A DNA stretch of 64,000 bases, from the NCBI GenBank assembly GCA_023897205.1, contig JAHWDD010000005.1, forward strand, positions 3,844,001 to 3,908,000. The letters run 5' to 3'. Shown one piece after another: positions 1-10,924 of this stretch. The position numbers and the translations under genes are program-made. Position 1 is the stretch's first letter, and every line of letters starts with the position of its first letter. The notes under the pieces are model-generated. The model ran no database searches and was not told where the DNA came from. It worked only from the letters and a program-made list of their open reading frames with translations. Source of the stretch: Exophiala sp. HKRS030. Its lineage: Eukaryota; Ascomycota; Eurotiomycetes; Chaetothyriales; Herpotrichiellaceae.

Positions 1-1737
1 CATCAGTGGCCACACAAATTCGCTTGTTGAACTCTTTGAACTCTTTGTATCGTTTGATACTGCGGTATCGTTAGCAAAAGTAAAGAATCTTTTGGTATCG
101 TCGCTTACCGTTCTTCCTGGCTGACGAGAGAGTGAACAGCAATACTTGGGAAATTGCATTCTCGAAGCAATTTATCAAGTTCTTGAGCGCGAGCCGCCGT
201 TTTGACGAAGATGATAACTTGGTTGAACTCAAGGCTGTCAAGCAACTCGTTGAGCTTTCGATTTTTCTCTCCCTCACCAAGCTTGATTGAGTATTGCTGC
301 AGACCGTGCAAGGTGAGCTTAGTCTCATCATCGACAAAGACTTCAAGAGGGTTTCTCATGAACTTTCTGCAAATTGGACGGATGGCTTCAGGTAAAGTTG
401 CGCTGAACATCATCACCTGTTTCTCTGTGGGTGTGGCTCTGAAGATTTCTTGAACATCACGACGCATATCTAGAAGGACATCATTAGAGCTCCATCTCGC
501 CTAACAGAGAAAGACAAGCTTACCGATAGCATCAAGCATTTTGTCACATTCATCAAGAACAAAGGCCTTGACGTTGCGCAGTGACAAATGTTTGTCCCGA
601 ACAAGAGCATTTAGCCGACCTGGAGTTGCCACAATGATGTTTGGAAACTCGGCCTTGTTGCTGAGTTTCTCAATGTTTTGCTGAATTGGCGTGCCACCAT
701 AGAAAACTTCAGTCTTGACTTCTGGGAGGTATTTGCTGAAACGTTTGTACTCGTTTCTAATCTGGTATGCAAGTTCGCGAGTGTGGCACATAACCAGAAC
801 AGAAACCTCGCCAGGGACGGGTTCGAGCTGATGTAGAGTGGTCAGGACGAAGACCGCAGTTTTACCAAGACCAGACTTGGCTTGACAGAGAATGTCGACA
901 CTTAGAAGGGCTTGTGGGATACACTTTTGTTGGACTGCGGGATTGCGAGAGAAAGGTTAGACTTTGTTCGTAAAAAAGATGTGAAGATGAAGCAACATCG
1001 CAATTCGGTCCGTCCATCTCCATATGTGTCGAACTCCTGTCTCGAGCGCTCACTCACAGAGGGCTGATTAATCTACCATCTCTTGTGGATCAGAATCGGA
1101 AAAAAAATTGACAATAGCCATGGGCATTTCGAATTTCACATCGAGTGCCGGCTCGTCTCTCGGACAAAATATCAACCGTGGATGGCATTTTCAGCGCACC
1201 ATGGCGGTCGAAGCACAATCCAATCACTTTTCAGTAATGGAACGCTAATTCGTCGCGTGCTTGACAGGTGAAGTATTTTCAGGACATGAGCAAACAATAG
1301 GTTTGGCTGAAGTGTAACAACGACTTGCGGCGTTGCTCAAGCCAAACTGTCTTCTGAGGTCGCAACCACCACTCATGACTTCCCTTCACTCTCATTCTGA
1401 ACTTTCTTTCTCTTTCTTGAATTGGAGATGGACGGACGCTCGAAGCAGGTACGAAGGTGGATGAAGATTTGCTTGCAGGAATGAATGACTAACCCTCCGA
1501 TGGATGTTCGAAACCGCTGTCGGTGATGGCTCGTAGTAACTCTCCTTTGAGGAGGAAATCTCTGAATCCAGTGGAATGAATACCGACGTAGCTGCCTTTG
1601 GCTTTTTCGGAGGCCTTGCCGCCGGAGACGGTCAAATCACCCTTCTTTGCAGCGCCATTTGTGGCTCCAGCTGCAGGGGTTTCAGTGGCTTGAAGCTCCT
1701 CGTCGGAGTAGTCAATAAGATCTTCCTCGGCAGACAT
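1..1737 (-). CDS. SUB2: ATP-dependent RNA helicase SUB2/UAP56 (3' part cut off by window edge)
   Basis: DECD-box helicase of the TREX mRNA-export complex and of spliceosome assembly (family knowledge). Exons read as 1737-1494, 934-524, 469-109 and 59-1; the C-terminus continues beyond base 1. The start [15 protein letters not shown] is the usual fungal SUB2 N-terminus. Visible motifs: Q-motif region GFEHPSEVQQ, Walker A AKSGLGKT, motif II DECD (not DEAD), motif III SAT, then LHGLQQY and FNQVIIFVK of the second RecA lobe, ending at RICVATD. Introns 2 and 3 are 54 and 49 nt; intron 1 is 559 nt (1493-935), with a CTAACC branch point just before its CAG. The gene is divergent from RPR2, with about 565 bp between the start codons. 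The identification is very secure; the exon joins restore continuous SUB2 sequence. Confidence 0.97.
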
Positions 1738-2302
1738 TTCTGGGCTTTTGGAGGCTGAGATTCGTAGAGTTGGTGATGATCAAGGCGCAATTGGCCCGAA
1801 TCGGTGCAAGGAAGAGAATAGGTCGGAAAATGACAGAGGTCAGCCGGTAATCAAGACGCACGTCGTACCAACGAATGTCTGAGTCGTAGCAGAAAAAAGG
1901 AAAAGATCAAGATGATTGTGATGGGTGGCAAGGAAATGAAGAGGATGGAGGGATGAAATAAGGCAGGGGATTGCCTGTGCTTTCGAAGGAGGGTTGTTGT
2001 TCTGCAACAAGAGGCCAGACAGCGAAAGAAGCGGGAAAATGGGAGCAGGCAAACGTTTGCGGCAGGGGCGACAGGCTCAAGGACGACGTCTAGCCACAAA
2101 CGGAATGGTCAATTATTTCTTGGCATACGTTTGGTCTCTCCCTCGCAAGAGGAACTTCGATCGGCAAAGTTTTGAGAGTGTAGTAGATTCGCTATGTCAT
2201 CAGCCCTACAGAATTCTACCAGTCCTAGTTGTTGAAACATTTGCGTATGAAGCGGAAATCGTCCATCTACATTGTATAATGTAGATTTGGGGGTCTCTTG
2301 AA
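1738..2302. promoter_or_regulatory. Shared divergent promoter region SUB2/RPR2
   Basis: 565 bp lies between the start codons of SUB2 (minus) and RPR2 (plus). No coding segment is convincing here. By position it must hold both promoters; no specific factor site is claimed. Confidence 0.5.
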
Positions 2303-2773
2303 ATGGCCAAGGCAAAGGCCAACAAAGCTGGTTCTTCTGCGATTCCGCAGAAGCACATATACTCGAGACTATCATATCTGCATCAAGCTGCTACTTTGCT
2401 GGCAACCGCAGCAGATACAAATTCCTCGATCGTGCAGTCAACCGACACGAATTCAACAGAAAATTTGCAGACCAAGAAAACGTCGCCGATTCAGAACACT
2501 ACCTCCTCTGAATCCAGTCGACTACTCGGTCACGTACGAGCGGTGTCCCGGAAAGCCCAGATCCGCTTGTTGCCTAAGGTCAAGCATACCATCTGTAAGC
2601 GCTGTGACTCGCTCCTTGTTGAAGGTCGCAGCAGCACTGCAGCCCTGGTGAATCGGAGCAAGAACGGTGCGAAATCTTGGGCGGACGAGTTTGAAATCCG
2701 ATGCAACAACTGTAATACACCGAAGCGCTTTCCTGTCGGAGCGGACAACAAGGCACGCAGAATGGAAAGATGA
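2303..2773 (+). CDS. RPR2: RNase P protein subunit Rpr2/Rpp21-like
   Basis: A 156-residue single-exon gene. The conserved Rpr2/Rpp21/Snm1 domain occupies the second half: ISRK-like AVSRKAQIRLLPKVKHTICK, the zinc ligands CKRC and CNNC, then KRFPVGA near the end. The family binds the RNase P RNA and helps to process the 5' end of pre-tRNA in the nucleus; the related Snm1 serves RNase MRP, and that alternative cannot be fully excluded. The N-terminal part (residues about 30-75) is Ser/Thr/Asn-rich linker. The ATG at 2303 gives MAKAKANK and fits the family start. The gene is divergent from SUB2. Confidence 0.9.
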   Translation: MAKAKANKAGSSAIPQKHIYSRLSYLHQAATLLATAADTNSSIVQSTDTNSTENLQTKKTSPIQNTTSSESSRLLGHVRAVSRKAQIRLLPKVKHTICKRCDSLLVEGRSSTAALVNRSKNGAKSWADEFEIRCNNCNTPKRFPVGADNKARRMER

Positions 2774-3294
2774 AACGAAGAGGTCCAACAGTAAATCCCA
2801 AATTCATTTTCAGATCGAGCTGAAAATGGCCAGCAACTCGGACGACTACAATACAATTCGAATTCCAAATATGCCGCTTTTCCGGCGTGAGCCGTGGCAG
2901 ATCTAGACAACATCCCACCAAATAAGAGATCCAAACCTATCATTGACATAATAATGTCGCGCTCAACAAACACAGCTGCATGCCTCGTCGTCATTTGCAT
3001 ATCAAGTCCCCGAACCCAGAAGTGCAACTCGGAACTCCAAATCTTAGTCATACATTCATAAAACATACCATCATAAAATTTCATTCAGCCGTGAGGCCGC
3101 CTTCTTCGATTTCGCCGCCATATGGTGATGAGTAGTACTCTCGAGTCTCTAACGGGTGTGCATTAGTTGGGCGGTGTGTACTTGGTAGAGAATTGGAGGT
3201 TGACAGATAGTGGGAAGGCACACGAGGATTATGTGTGCTAAGGAGAGGGTGAAGTGTTGAGCGGGATGTGCTTGGAGGTGTCGAGGTGACCTGT
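2774..3294. other. Intergenic region between convergent RPR2 and the coiled-coil gene
   Basis: 3' flanks of two convergent genes. Open frames here on the minus strand are antisense to the RPR2 end and show no recognisable domain. Nothing else is seen. Confidence 0.5.
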
Positions 3295-3908
3295 TTAACG
3301 CCGGGACCGAGCGGCAGAGCTGTGACCACTGGGTCGGCTGCGGTCAAGCCTTTCGCTCAGGGTATCGGTGTTTCGTCGCATTGTCTTGAGCTTATCCCGG
3401 ATCTTCAAAATCTTCTGCTGGTCGTCTTCGAGTCGGTCGAGATCTGACATGAGTAATCGGCATCGTTCCATCTCATTTTGGGTACCGCGCATGGTCTGGT
3501 TAGCCTGATTTCTGGATCTCTCAACAGATTGATCAACGGCTTGTGTCAGCTTCGGAAGGAAATATGGTTAGTCGGCCGCGATGAATTTTGAACCGAGCTC
3601 TCTCACCTGATTGATGCGGCCTTCAACGCTAGCCAGTATGTAGTTCAAATGTACAGCAAGGTTGTGTAGGTTGTTCGGATCAAGGATGACACGGCCGGAG
3701 ATGCTGTGGCTGCTGGCAGCACTAACAGCACGGGAGCTAGAAGTGTGTTGAGAGGTTCTACTGGGACCACGACCACGTTCGGGGCGGTACCGCTGTGGCT
3801 TCGCTGAGCCGCATAAGCCGCAACCTGCTCTTGTTGTCTCAGAAAAACGACCTCGGATTGAGTCAGAAGACCGACAGCAGATTCGGCAGTGGAGTGAGTC
3901 GCGGACAT
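3295..3908 (-). CDS. Small coiled-coil protein, BLOC-1 subunit (CNL1-like) candidate
   Basis: The start MSATHSTAESAVGLLTQ, an RG/Ser linker (RGRGPSRTSQ, SRAVSAASS), the segment ILDPNNLHNLAVHLNYIL and a C-terminal coiled coil (LDRLEDDQQKILKIRDKL) resemble a fungal family that I recall as BLOC-1/CNL1-like endosomal proteins; that name is from memory and tentative. A clear 57-nt intron (3606-3550) with a CTAACC branch point joins the second and third coding blocks. Between the first block (ending at 3825) and the second (starting at 3792) the frame changes. A GT-AG segment of only 32 nt (3824-3793) would restore it, but that is shorter than normal fungal introns, so a single-base frame change is an equally good explanation. 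As modelled the protein is 174 residues. Confidence 0.55.
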
Positions 3909-4842
3909 GGACGTCCAGCAAGGAGGAAAATTATGAGGACCAAGAATTTTGGATATTAGAGTGGCTTCGACAGGTATCCTGGCAGAGGAAGCATAACATA
4001 GCAGTTCTGCGAGCTGATAGGTAAGGGAGTAGCCGTCAATTGTGGTGCAAGAAGGACCCAACAGCGAACCGGCTGCGTGATATGGCAGTATGGATAAGCC
4101 TGGTCATTGTAGCTTGAAGTGTGAATGGGCGGCTCCAGAGAAGAAGCAGAGCCTCGATCTGGCGAAGCGCTCAAATGTTTGTTGATCAAACAGTAAAGTG
4201 ATCTTTGGCCTTGACGTCCCCCTTCCCCTGGCGGCTGTGGTCGACGGCGGTGGATTAGGATCCGGGATGGCGTGAGGGTTTGAAAATTGGGTTGGGGCCT
4301 CAGGCCAAGGATGGTGGGACGAGGGCGGGAATGATTATGGAAAGGAGAAGACAAATATGGCGAATGAGTGTAGTGGAAGAGCCTGGGATAGGGTGAGGAA
4401 AGCGGACTCGGAGGCGGAGGCGGGTAGGAGGAGAATAGGATGTTTCATCGACCTGCGACGATGAGATGACGGGAAAAGGGTTGATGAAGGAGAGGGTAGA
4501 AATGGAAGCAGAATAGGGTGTGGAGTGGCAGTGGGAGTGGGAGTGGTAACTAACTAGTGGTAGTGGTGGTAGTGGTAGTGGTAGTGGGAGCGGGACAGGG
4601 AGGGGAGGGGGGCAGGGCAGGAGGGACAGCAAGCGTTTTGTCCAAATCTCCAGACCTTGAAGCGAGAAAAATTGTGGCAGGAGCGCGGCTATCTTGGATT
4701 ATTGGGTTATTGGGTTATTGGGTTGGGGGGAGGGACTCGGGGGAGAGTGATTAGCGGCTAGACAACAGGGGCAGTGTGCAAGCGCAGTATGTAACAAGCA
4801 TACCTAGGTAGTCAGCTTGGTAGGTTTGATGTGCCCAAGGAC

Positions 4843-4880
4843 CCAGGCTTTCAGGCTGTCAGGCTGTCAGGCTGCCAGCC
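4843..4880. repeat. 8-bp tandem repeat (TCAGGCTG)
   Basis: Four consecutive near-identical copies of CAGGCTGT can be read directly. Simple expansion repeat in intergenic DNA. Confidence 0.8.
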
Positions 4881-5481
4881 TCAGAGTACAGTTTATCATC
4901 CTAGTTAGAGCGGTGCTAACTAGTGGCGCTGTACGTACAAAGCAAAGCAAATTTGGGAATGTATATAGAGAGACCATGAGGGACCGTGGAGGGACCTACC
5001 GTGGTTGTACGTAAGTGTGTGATAGAAATCTTTCCGCGACGAAGTTGGCTGCAGCACCTCTACGCTGGATCGGGTTTTCTTGGGCAAAGCAATTGACTAG
5101 GGATTCGGGAGTAGCAAAGAGATGCAGATTTGTGGAAGAAAATATGACGATGAACATATATGTGAAATCAACACATATATACATGTCTGCCGATGAAGTA
5201 GTCGGCAGGTATTTATGCAGCTTTTGAGCCTCATAGACCTGGAGCAACAGGGTTCAAGGTAGCAAGGAGTGGACTCGACCACCATTAGGTATAACTAAAC
5301 TCCAAGTTAGGGGTACCTAGGGGAGTGCGTACTCCGTACTGTATTTGGTTTTAGGCATGTATAAGAGTGGCACAGTTACACAGCAGCATAGCCTAGTATC
5401 TAACTGCTAACTACGCACCCTAACTAGGCGCCTTAACTAGGGTTCTCAGTCCGGCTTTTGACATATCGTCTGCGTTATGCC

Positions 5482-5519
5482 GCCACCTGCCATCTGCCAC
5501 CTGCCACCTGCCACCTGCC
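5482..5519. repeat. 7-bp tandem repeat (GCCACCT)
   Basis: Five copies of GCCACCT/GCCATCT in a row, intergenic. Confidence 0.8.
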
Positions 5520-6698
5520 TGATCATTATTAACTAGTTAACTGGCACCTAGACTGGTTAGTTGAACAGATCCCTCACCTATCAGTACCCCGTATGACCAA
5601 TGGAGGCGGCATTCAGCGAAGCTTATTAGTCCCACTTGGCTGTCCAAGGAACTAAGTAGTTAGTTGGGTGCGCGGGCATGCAGCACGTCAACCAGGTGCC
5701 TGGGACATGTGTAATTACCTAAGGTTCAGGGAAAGTATAACTACGGACTACCTATACAGCTCTCAAAAGGCCTAAGGAGCCCCTCGGCGCAAGAGCCCTG
5801 GCCCAACTGCTCACATGCCAGGCGCTATGGCCAGGCTCATTGGGCTTTCACGGGCACTTCTGATCGTATCATTACAGTAATTGCTTCTGTGTCGAGTTCA
5901 AATCACTTGCCTCGATGCATTTTTCACAACGAAGCATCCAATCCCATGTCCAGATTAACGCTGACCTCTTCATTATTCGTTGCATTAAAAAAACACTGGT
6001 CCTACGTACTCAGGCATGACTTGTTGGCCAACCTCTAGGCCGCACCGCCTACTTTGTCATGTTACCTACAGGCACCTAACAGGCACCTAATAGGCTTCCT
6101 CAGTCTACTCACCATCCATTCTTTTGGTCTCATCGTGGTTGGAGTCTGATACCAAGACCTGTTCATGCAGGAGTTACTCCTGTCAGAGCAGATTCACACC
6201 TGGTCTTGATCTTCTCTGAAGCTCTAGCTGCAGCCTTCATGCAAGACTACTGCACTGATTTTCTCTCCTAGTTTTTCTCCCTGCAGCCCTCGGCCTTCAC
6301 CCACGACTCCACGAAACCATTACAAGACCCGATTCATTGTCTTTTTGCCCCTTGTCCATCTGTACCCTGTGTGCTCTGCCTGACCGGTGAACACCATCCG
6401 GAATCCTACATTGTTTTTCTACGAATCTAAATCCACGTTCCAAGCTGATCAGGACCCGCTGGTCGAAACCCCAGACGGGCTCCCCTCCTCCCCAATCAAT
6501 TTTCCCCGCTACAATTTAGCCGCCGTATTCCCGGGCTCACAACGTCGGCCCCTCGGTCATTGAACCACTCGGCCAACCTACCTATTTCAACAGTATCGAC
6601 TCCGTACTGCACCTGCTCCCAAATACTTTCACACCACCTTTGGCTTGCTAAAGACCAATCGTCCGTATAACGGCCAACCTCTGAAACCAGACCTCGTC

Positions 6699-7601
6699 AT
6701 GGCACGAGACAAAGAGCGTTCCATCAACCCTGCCCAACAACAACGGAAGCTCGAAAAACAGAAACAATTGAAGAAGAGCCGCGCCGAACTACAGGCAAAA
6801 CGCAACGAGAAACTCGCCAGGCGCAATCCTGACCGCATCGATCGCCAGATCCAAGATCTCAAGGCCTTGGAGTCCTCCGGTGACATCAAACCCCGAGAAA
6901 AGGCCATCTTGGAAGAACTCGAACGCGACCTCAAAGCGATCCGCAAGGCAAGGGAGGCTCTGGGTGAAAATGCACCTAAATTCGGAGGAACGTCTCGACA
7001 GAGAGACGGAGGACGAGGGGGACTCCCGGATGCAAATAGTACTATTCTAGGCAAGCGGTGGTACGATGGCGAGCAGAAATACCCATACGACCGTCGACGA
7101 GACTCCTCTGGCAGTGACACAGATGACTCTGTACGACGCATCCCCATGCCAGAAGACACACCACCACCCATTCCTCGAGAGTTCAGGCGCAACTTCCAAA
7201 CCAACAACAGCAACAACAACCCTCCCACCCAACAAGTCACTGACACACAACTCCCCACCAAACCCAGCGCGGCCCCTGAATCGAGAACAACCTACTCGAG
7301 CGCCCCTCAACTTCGCGACCTGAAGAAAGAAGCCGTGAGCCGCTTCGTGCCAGACGTGGTGCGGCGCAAACAGGAAGCCATCCGAGGCGGCCCACCAGGC
7401 CGGCTTTTGGAACCGGAAGAACTCGACCGGCTAGAACAAGAGGGATACATGAAGCCAGGACAAGAAAAACCTCAACCCGACGACAAAATCCCAGCACCAC
7501 CCACGACGACGTCGATATCGCTGGAAGACATCCACGCACGCAGGCTGGCGGAGGAAGAACGCCGGTTCCGCGAAGAGGTCGCTATGGAGAATGGCGACGA
7601 T

Positions 7602-7635
<34 letters not shown>

Positions 7636-7775
7636 GCGGCGGCAGCGGTGCAAAAGCAGCAAAACACCCCGAAGCGTCATCAACTCCACCTCCACCTCGG
7701 CCCCAGCCTCAGCCTCTGCCTCAGCGTCACGGCCGGAATGTCCAGATTGAAGAAGTCGACGACGAAGATGCTTGA
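6699..7775 (+). CDS. WBP11-family splicing factor
   Basis: A 358-residue single-exon gene. The first 40 residues (MARDKERSINPAQQQRKLEK, then KARRNEKLARRNP-like sequence) are the WBP11/Wbp11-N signature; in animals WBP11 binds WW-domain proteins and works in pre-mRNA splicing. A charged helix follows to about residue 95. The middle carries short proline motifs (DTPPPIPRE) and an RRWYDGEQKY-like patch. The C-terminal region has a run of thirteen Asp, a proline run (STPPPPRPQPQPLPQ) and an acidic end. The ATG at 6699 is preferred because the open frame extends upstream only through a TTG codon. The gene is convergent with NIMA. Confidence 0.88.
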
Positions 7776-7810
7776 CCGTGGGCGCGCCCCCGCGCTCGCA
7801 TAGATAGCCA

Positions 7811-7888
7811 TGGACGGACGGACTGACTGACGGACAGACAGACAGACAGATTGACGCACGGATAGACTGACCGACCGACCGACCGACC
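7811..7888. repeat. Degenerate GACN tetranucleotide array
   Basis: Nearly 80 bp of GACG, GACT, GACA and GACC steps, ending in a pure (GACC)n run, lies just 3' of the WBP11-like stop codon. It is in the 3' flank or 3' UTR between two convergent genes. Confidence 0.85.
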
Positions 7889-8544
7889 TGAATCCGGAGC
7901 GATGACTGTGTTAGGCAGGACAGGCGGACAGGAACAATCAATCACAATCAATAAGGAAAATCCATGTGTTCTACCACGAGATCTGGATTCACTCTTGGTA
8001 GTATTTGTCCGAAGGCTGTCTGTTCGTTCCATATAAAAGGGGATTGTCTGGGAGACACGAGGCTGTAGAGTGCTTACGACCGTATTCGTGGACTGGATTG
8101 AGGATTTCATTGTATATGATCCTGGCTATCCGAGCGGCGGCACTCAGTGAGCAACCTGGGGTAGTGTCTTGTCCATCCTATGTATGGATTGATCACCTGT
8201 CTGTACGTCTTCTAATCACAGGCAACTTCTGTAACATAAATGACTACCACGCCAAAATCTGTATCAACGCCTCCAATGACATTCAAAACCGTGTCCTCAT
8301 GTTATCGAGTATCTCTTCGCCAAACGCTATGCTTGACCAACATTGTGGGCTTTTTTTTCGTCGAGGGTCCGCCCCCGACACACGTAAAGCAAGCTCGACC
8401 TTCTGTCCTCCGTATCATGGTCTTGTCCTTACAACTATAGCAATCAAACCCTGATGTGATACACTGGTTCATAGAAGGTCAAGACTTCTGCTGTTGTATC
8501 GTTTCTGCTTCCCATCATTCATCATGTGCTGGACCAAGTCTTGA
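7889..8544. other. 3' flank between convergent WBP11-like and nimA
   Basis: About 650 bp, no believable coding segment. It should contain both transcript ends. Confidence 0.5.
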
Positions 8545-10924
8545 TCATCGAATGCCGCGAATCATTTTGATGTCTCGCTTGAGGAATGGGCTAGGCATGT
8601 CGTCTCCATGTTTTTCAGGATCCCAGATTGGAACATCGGGAAGATCCTTTTCCCTGTCTCTGATGTCCGGGAAAGCCTTGATTGGAACAGTTCGTCCTCC
8701 AGCACGAGCTTGAGCTAGTTCGACGAGTGTCCGCCCACCTACACCGTTGCTTGCAGCCGGCTCCCTTGCGCCTGCCAGCTTGCTTGTCAGCTTGCCGCTG
8801 TTGTTCACTGCGCGTCTCAATGGACTGGTGCTACCGTCTTCAGAGGCACTGGCATGCTCTCTGAGATCGTTCCGACTGGGAATCTTGCTCAAGCGTCTAT
8901 TTGGACTTGGTGATTTCACACCTTGGCTCTTGATATCACCATCGGTCATGGTCCGTGGTACTCCTCGTATCACGTTGCCAGTTGTGGCCGAGGCAATATT
9001 CGCTCGCAACTGGACGGCAGTGTTGCTGGAGGGAAAAAGAGATGGTTTGGTGGTCAGCTTTTGCATTGTTGCTGTTGTATTCTGCCTCAAGAGATGAGGT
9101 CTGGTTTTCGATGGCAGCGGATTGGCATTTTTGAAAGGATCAGTATTGACAATATTGGTCTTCGCTTTGGAAGGGCTAGCAAGATCAGGAAAGTCGTCAT
9201 CTGAATCGTCGCCAAATCCCAAATCCTGGTCTTCTTCGTCAGAGCTGTAAGCCAACTTTGGTTCCCACCTATTTTTCTGGCGTTCTGCCTGGGCAAAAAT
9301 GTTCCTGGCGTTAGCGGCTGTGACAGTAGGATTTGCCGTAGCTTGTGCGATCGCATTGCGACGCGGCGAAAGTGAAAGTGAGCTAATCGACATTGGTGAT
9401 GGCTCTCCCATCAGCACGTCTGCTGGAGAATCAAATGTGGTTCTCGACCGCCCAAATGGAGTCTTTGTTTTCTTTGGTGGGATGGACTTGACTGTCGATG
9501 CGTCTGGAGAAAGATTCAATCCATCTGAGAAGTCACTGATGTCGGTTTGTGAAGGAAAGTCGTCCTCTCCTGCAGTATTGACTGAGGAGCTAGGATTCAG
9601 ATTCTCCTTATCGAATACTGGTCCAGACGGGTTCCGAATCTCTCTCAATGTCCTACTCTCTGTTGTACGAGTTTGTTTGGCAAGTACTTCGGCCACTTTT
9701 TGTTCAACTTCCATGTCGAACTTCTTGCGCAATTTCTCGAGCTCGAGTTGAACCTGGCGATCAATCTCAAGCCTAGCCTTTAGCTCCCACTCTCGACGAA
9801 GTTGAGCATCGAGCTCCACTCTGATGGCTGCTTTGTCCGCTTCAAGCGCAGACAATCTCTCTTCAGCCTGTCTGAGCTTTTGTTCTGCAACCTCTTCCCT
9901 CGTTTTCAGCGCTTTGCCGAGGCCAACCATTTCTTGTTGTCGTCGAGAAATCCAAACGTATGGGACAGTCAATAGAGAGGTTGTGTCGGGGCGCTGCATG
10001 GGGTTTGTCTTCAAACAACTGGCGATGACATTGGCCAGGTCTTTGGAGTATATGCTTGGAATTGGTTTGAATTCGCCTTTTCGAATTCGTTGCACGAGTT
10101 GTAAGTGAGAATTGGCGTTGAAGGGAGGCTCTTTGGTGCAGAGTTCGTACATGATACACCCGAGTGACCAGATGTCGGAGTATAGTGTGTATTTCTCGGC
10201 TGCGCATATCTCAGGCGACATGTAGAATGGAGTTCCGACATATGTGGAAGCGAAGTCGTGCGATTGCATGATCTTCGACAATCCGAAGTCGCCAAGCTTG
10301 ACACATTGATCCTCCCCAAGGAAGATGTTTTCTGGTTTCAAATCTCGATGCAAGATCATCTTCCCTCTAGGAAGTGGTCTGCTGTCCTTTTGACGCGAGA
10401 GTTCGCTGCCGGGTTCCGGAGGATCAACACCATAATGGCAACGATATAAGGCGGTAACAATTTGACTGAAGATCCTCCATACGAATTCTTCCTTTGCGAA
10501 CTCGTTGTTTCTCTTCAACTCCTTGATGACCGATCCTAGATCTCCTCCGCCACAGTATTCCATGTATAGATATAACTCTTGACTGTCCTTTAGATGCTCT
10601 CGATGATAATAGCCAACGATGTTTGAGTGATTGAGGGATGAAAGAATCGAAAACTCGGCATGTAATTGATCTCTTTCCTTCTGTGACATCTTCAAGTAGT
10701 TGATCTCTTTTCGGCAAAGAATCTGTTCGCGTTCAGTCCAGTTCAACTTGATTTAACTTGGAATCACTTACGTGCCCATCCTGTTTCCGGCGAACTTTGC
10801 GGATAATTCCAAACGCTCCTCTTCCTGAAACTTGTCAGTAGGGAAGTGGTAGAACGGGGTGCAGCTCCTTACCGATAATTTCCTTGACCTCATACTTTTC
10901 GAGGTCGGCAGGTACGAGTGCCAT
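8545..10924 (-). CDS. nimA: NIMA-family mitotic Ser/Thr protein kinase
   Basis: Predicted 760 residues in three exons: 10924-10873, 10824-10772 and 10722-8545 (introns of 48 and 49 nt). The first exon gives MALVPADLEKYEVKEIIG and the second completes the glycine loop GRGAFG. The catalytic domain follows: Lys in CRKEINY (about residue 40), HRDLKPEN (about 160-167), DFG (about 180-182), GTPFYMSPE (about 198-206). An insert before HRDLKPEN (VDPPEPGSELSRQK) is typical of fungal NIMA. A coiled coil (about 310-400) and a long Ser/Pro-rich tail complete the protein. Fungal NIMA drives G2/M entry and chromosome condensation; the tail carries degradation signals in the family. Confidence 0.95.

Larger units (their letters stand above)
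3909..6698. other. Gene-free intergenic region with short tandem repeats
   Basis: About 2.8 kb between divergent genes. It holds a (GGTAGT)n run near 4558-4588, ATTGGGTT repeats near 4700-4724, an 8-bp TCAGGCTG array at 4843-4880 and a 7-bp GCCACCT array at 5482-5519. TACTCCGTAC-type and ACTAGT-rich words recur. The stretch from 6100 to 6698 is pyrimidine-rich and probably contains the leader of the downstream WBP11-like gene. Open frames here are low-complexity and not believable. Confidence 0.5.

Noticed and set aside
501..523. 23-nt GT-AG segment at the SUB2 exon 2 boundary
   Set aside because: Too short and out of phase; using the AG at 470 gives a 54-nt intron and restores the conserved [10 protein letters not shown].
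4300..4632. 110-codon Pro/Leu-rich minus-strand frame
   Set aside because: Low-complexity translation of GGTAGT-type repeats.
5880..5920. Possible tRNA T-arm (GAGTTCAAATC)
   Set aside because: No matching acceptor stem, anticodon arm or D arm around it.
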